A DNA stretch of 64,000 nucleotides, taken from assembly GCF_000235605.1 (NCBI RefSeq), contig NC_016584.1, forward strand, positions 4,694,001 to 4,758,000. Direction: 5' to 3'. The stretch is from Desulfosporosinus orientis DSM 765. GTDB taxonomy: Bacteria; Bacillota; Desulfitobacteriia; Desulfitobacteriales; Desulfitobacteriaceae. The stretch's first letter is position 1. Each line of letters opens with the position of its first letter. Below, one piece after another: positions 62,140 to 64,000 of the stretch. Below the pieces are notes generated by a model, which did no database searches, had not been told where the DNA came from, and saw nothing but the letters and a program-made list of their open reading frames with translations. The translations under genes and the position numbers were made by a program.

Positions 62140-62276
62140 ATGTCCTCCCTTTTTCTTTCTCTGCGTTCATTTTTTAAGTAGTTGATTGAGTACTGTCACC
62201 TCCTCTTGTGTTACAAGAAAAGCTTTCCAGAGACTATCATCTCTAGAAAGCTTCGTTGCTAAATTACTACAGTACT
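62140..62276 (-). promoter_or_regulatory. Structured leader RNA with attenuator-like hairpin upstream of the BMP operon
   Basis: From a predicted start near 62276, the RNA can form AGTACTGT (62276-62269) pairing with ACAGTACT (62196-62189). Inside this closing helix lies a 14-bp hairpin (62240-62253 with 62220-62233) followed by TTCTTGT, then a small CTTGT-AAC-ACAAG hairpin and a GAGGAGG. This gives a three-way-junction shape ending near a ribosome binding site. The conserved bases of purine riboswitches are not present. It could be a new regulatory RNA or a simple attenuator. Confidence 0.5.
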
Positions 62277-62282
62277 AGTTAC

Positions 62283-62311
62283 ATTATATTACCTCTAATT
62301 ATAAATTACAA
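62283..62311 (-). promoter_or_regulatory. Sigma-A promoter for the BMP transporter operon
   Basis: On the minus strand TTGTAA (62311-62306) and TATAAT (62288-62283) are exactly 17 bp apart. The predicted transcript start coincides with the 5' arm of the leader's closing helix. Confidence 0.7.
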
Positions 62312-62419
62312 TGATTTCTTACAGATGTAAATTCTGCTTCAGATAGTAGAAAACTGGTGTATTTTAAATTGATTCATAAAAATATTTTATAGAAGATTTC
62401 CACAAAGCGCATTGGCAAT

Positions 62420-62484
62420 GCCTCAGATACAGAAAAAGCATTTGCAAGCTCTAAGTGTGCAAATGCTTTTTCTGTATCTGAGGC
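62420..62484 (-). terminator. 27-bp perfect hairpin after the LUD-domain gene
   Basis: Positions 62420-62446 are the exact complement of 62458-62484, with an 11-nt loop. It begins 19 bp past the stop of the minus-strand LutB-like gene and separates it from the BMP operon promoter. The T-run is inside the stem and not after it, so it may be a processing or stability structure as well as a terminator. Confidence 0.7.
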
Positions 62485-62502
62485 CATATTATCCTGAATA
62501 AC

Positions 62503-63711
62503 TTATACTTTACCGTAGACAATTCGCTCGCGAAGCTCACCCATCATTGCGGGAACATTAATACTCATAGGGCACCGTTCAACACATCTGCCGCAGCGCA
62601 GGCAAGAGTATGCCAGCGGTGCTGCCTTTTCCATTCCTCCAGCTACAAAAGCCGTCCAAACTGTACCTATGCCACCCATGTAGGTGTGCCCAAAATGACC
62701 TGCTGTCACTTGAAAAACCGGACATTCGTACATACAGCCTCCGCAGCGCAGACAATGGAGGGCTTGGCTGAATGTTTCCTCTTGAGCCATATCCTTTCGT
62801 CCATTATCCACAAAAATGACATAGAATTCTTTGGGACCGTGTGCCCCATAGGTGGTTACTTTTTCAATATCTCCCGTCTTGCTTGGTCCGCTGACAATAT
62901 TAACATAACCGGGAACTCCGTATTGAGCATAACGCCAGGTAACTTCTGCTACTTTCATAGCATCCTGGAAGGTGGGTACTAATTTTTCCACACCAACCAT
63001 AACGATATGAACCGGAGGCGCCCCTGTAGCTAAACGGACATTTCCTTCGTTCTCAATGATAACCATGGCGCCGGTATCTGCTGCTACAACATTCGCTCCG
63101 CTGATGCCGACATCTGCTGTAAAATACTTTTCACGCAGGAAATCCTTTACTACTTTAACTTCTTCGGCAATATCAGGCGGTACTTCTTTATTGAAAAACT
63201 TCGTGAAAACTTCGGCAACCTGTTCACGGGGAACATGAATTGAAGGGGAAAGAATATGCATGGGACGTTCCTTACGCAATTGAAGTATGAACTCTCCCAA
63301 GTCCGTCTCCCAAACCTCATTGCCATTCTCTTCCAAGTACTCCCGCAAGTGCAATTCTTCGCCAAGCATGCTTTTCCCTTTGACAACGGTTTTGCCTTTG
63401 CCAATGATACCTAGAGCTAATTCAAGAGCAGCCTGATGGTCCTTAGCGTAAAATGCTTTTCCTTTATTGCGCTCCACAGAAGCCATAGCCTGCTCTAATA
63501 AGCTGTCTAAGTTAGCCATAGAGCCGCGCTTGATTTCTTGAACTTCCTCTGCCAGCGCAGGTGTGTGGGGAAAGCGTTCTAACGTTTCTGAAACTGTATT
63601 ACGATAAGAGGTTACCGCCCTTGAGATAGCGGTTCGAATGTTTTTATCCTCACTTGCTGCATCTAGGGACTTGGCATAATTCACAAAGTCCTTTCTTAAA
63701 TCCATGGTCAT
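62503..63711 (-). CDS. LUD-domain iron-sulfur protein, LutB-like
   Basis: The 402-residue protein has an N-terminal LUD domain (about 60-300; GISGANVVAADTGAMVIIEN, GAPPVHIVMVGVEKLVPT) and two C-terminal 4Fe-4S motifs (CLRCGGCMYECP near 325 and CLRCGRCVERCP near 372). LutB/LldF proteins act with LutA and LutC in lactate oxidation, or in related organisms with other hydroxyacid oxidases. Its ATG overlaps the upstream gene's TGA (ATGA), so the two are translationally coupled. No LutC-like gene follows it, so the exact substrate is open. Confidence 0.88.
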   Translation of the reverse strand: MTMDLRKDFVNYAKSLDAASEDKNIRTAISRAVTSYRNTVSETLERFPHTPALAEEVQEIKRGSMANLDSLLEQAMASVERNKGKAFYAKDHQAALELALGIIGKGKTVVKGKSMLGEELHLREYLEENGNEVWETDLGEFILQLRKERPMHILSPSIHVPREQVAEVFTKFFNKEVPPDIAEEVKVVKDFLREKYFTADVGISGANVVAADTGAMVIIENEGNVRLATGAPPVHIVMVGVEKLVPTFQDAMKVAEVTWRYAQYGVPGYVNIVSGPSKTGDIEKVTTYGAHGPKEFYVIFVDNGRKDMAQEETFSQALHCLRCGGCMYECPVFQVTAGHFGHTYMGGIGTVWTAFVAGGMEKAAPLAYSCLRCGRCVERCPMSINVPAMMGELRERIVYGKV

Positions 63712-64000
63712 GCATTAACCCCCCTGTATAGGAATTCGATTAAATCCTCAATGACTGCCGAATCTCCTTTGGCTAGTCCACCTTCCAGAGCTGACAAACA
63801 ATAGGGACAAGACGTTAATATATGTTCTGAGCCGCTTTCCTTCAATTCAACGACTCGTCGGCCGCCAATAACATGAGATAACTCTGGGAACAACATTTTA
63901 ATGGGCCCGCCGCAGCACGAAGTCCATTCTCGATTCATAGGCGCCTCTTTAACCTCCGCCCCGACGCTTACCAAAATATCTCTTAATTCCTGATGAATAC
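63708..64000 (-). CDS. LutA/GlpC-like CCG-domain protein, C-terminal part
   Basis: The frame is open to the window edge, so only the last 97 residues are present. It contains a cysteine-rich CCG motif, WTSCCGGP followed 35 residues later by LTSCPYCLSAL. That motif binds an unusual Fe-S or zinc site in LutA, GlpC and heterodisulfide reductase subunits. It overlaps the LutB-like gene by 4 bp. A TTG at 63974 could be taken as a start, but codons upstream (IHQELRDI) continue the protein. Confidence 0.85.
   Translation of the reverse strand, partial: IHQELRDILVSVGAEVKEAPMNREWTSCCGGPIKMLFPELSHVIGGRRVVELKESGSEHILTSCPYCLSALEGGLAKGDSAVIEDLIEFLYRGVNA

Noticed and set aside
62140-62276. Purine riboswitch before the BMP operon
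   Set aside because: The three-way shape is suggestive, but the conserved loop and junction bases of purine aptamers are not present.
1-64000. CRISPR arrays, tRNA or rRNA genes, insertion sequences, phage genes
   Set aside because: I looked for regularly spaced repeats, tRNA arms with CCA ends, transposase or integrase motifs and terminal repeats, and found none I could support.

Overview
The window looks like chromosome of a low- to mid-GC anaerobic Firmicute of the Peptococcaceae (Desulfosporosinus/Desulfitobacterium-like). This is an inference from gene content: an [FeFe]-hydrogenase-type sensor kinase, an Isf-type iron-sulfur flavoprotein, a sulfide:quinone-reductase-like flavoprotein, LUD/LutB-type Fe-S proteins, TyrR-like sigma-54 regulation, Gram-positive features (LTA-synthase-like enzyme, PrsA-like foldase, YesMN pair, MocR regulator) and many GGAGG ribosome binding sites. 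I saw no rRNA, tRNA, IS element, prophage or CRISPR array.

Layout. 1-1.8 kb: end of a two-gene chromate transporter and a yojF-bshB2 pair. 1.9-4.4 kb: formate/nitrite-type channel with a membrane-anchored one-component regulator upstream. 4.6-9.2 kb: homocysteine-methyltransferase-family protein and three overlapping M42 aminopeptidase genes, the middle one broken by an in-frame TGA. 9.4-12.9 kb: PQ-loop protein, alanine dehydrogenase broken by an in-frame TAA, a matching sigma-54 promoter and a TyrR-like activator. 13-23 kb: eukaryote-type hexokinase, YkuK-like protein, ribB under an FMN riboswitch, rhodanese, small secreted protein, iron-sulfur flavoprotein, peptidyl-prolyl isomerase, ABC exporter, orphan response regulator and a lipoprotein.

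23.3-34.9 kb (minus strand) is the most unusual part. It is a tight six-gene signalling operon: CheY-like receiver, small membrane protein, GAF-CPBP fusion, cysteine-rich membrane protein, a 4Fe-4S/[FeFe]-hydrogenase-domain hybrid histidine kinase, and a 1932-residue kinase with an N-lobe-less protein-kinase-like domain, AAA ATPase, GAF, histidine kinase, receiver and HPt. I read it as a redox- or H2-sensing phosphorelay.

35-46.4 kb: DUF4352 protein, PdxR-like regulator divergent from a pyridoxal kinase, SQR-like protein, small ORFs, soluble chemoreceptor, and a solute-binding protein/YesM/YesN sensory triad without permeases. 46.5-57.3 kb: secreted HAD phosphatase divergent from that triad, radical SAM protein, peptidoglycan-binding protein, and two paralogous enlarged CoA-transferases flanking an LTA-synthase-like enzyme. 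The second paralogue has a FadR-like palindrome upstream. 57.3-64 kb: BMP-type nucleoside ABC transporter with a structured leader RNA, then a LutB-like protein and the end of a LutA-like protein.
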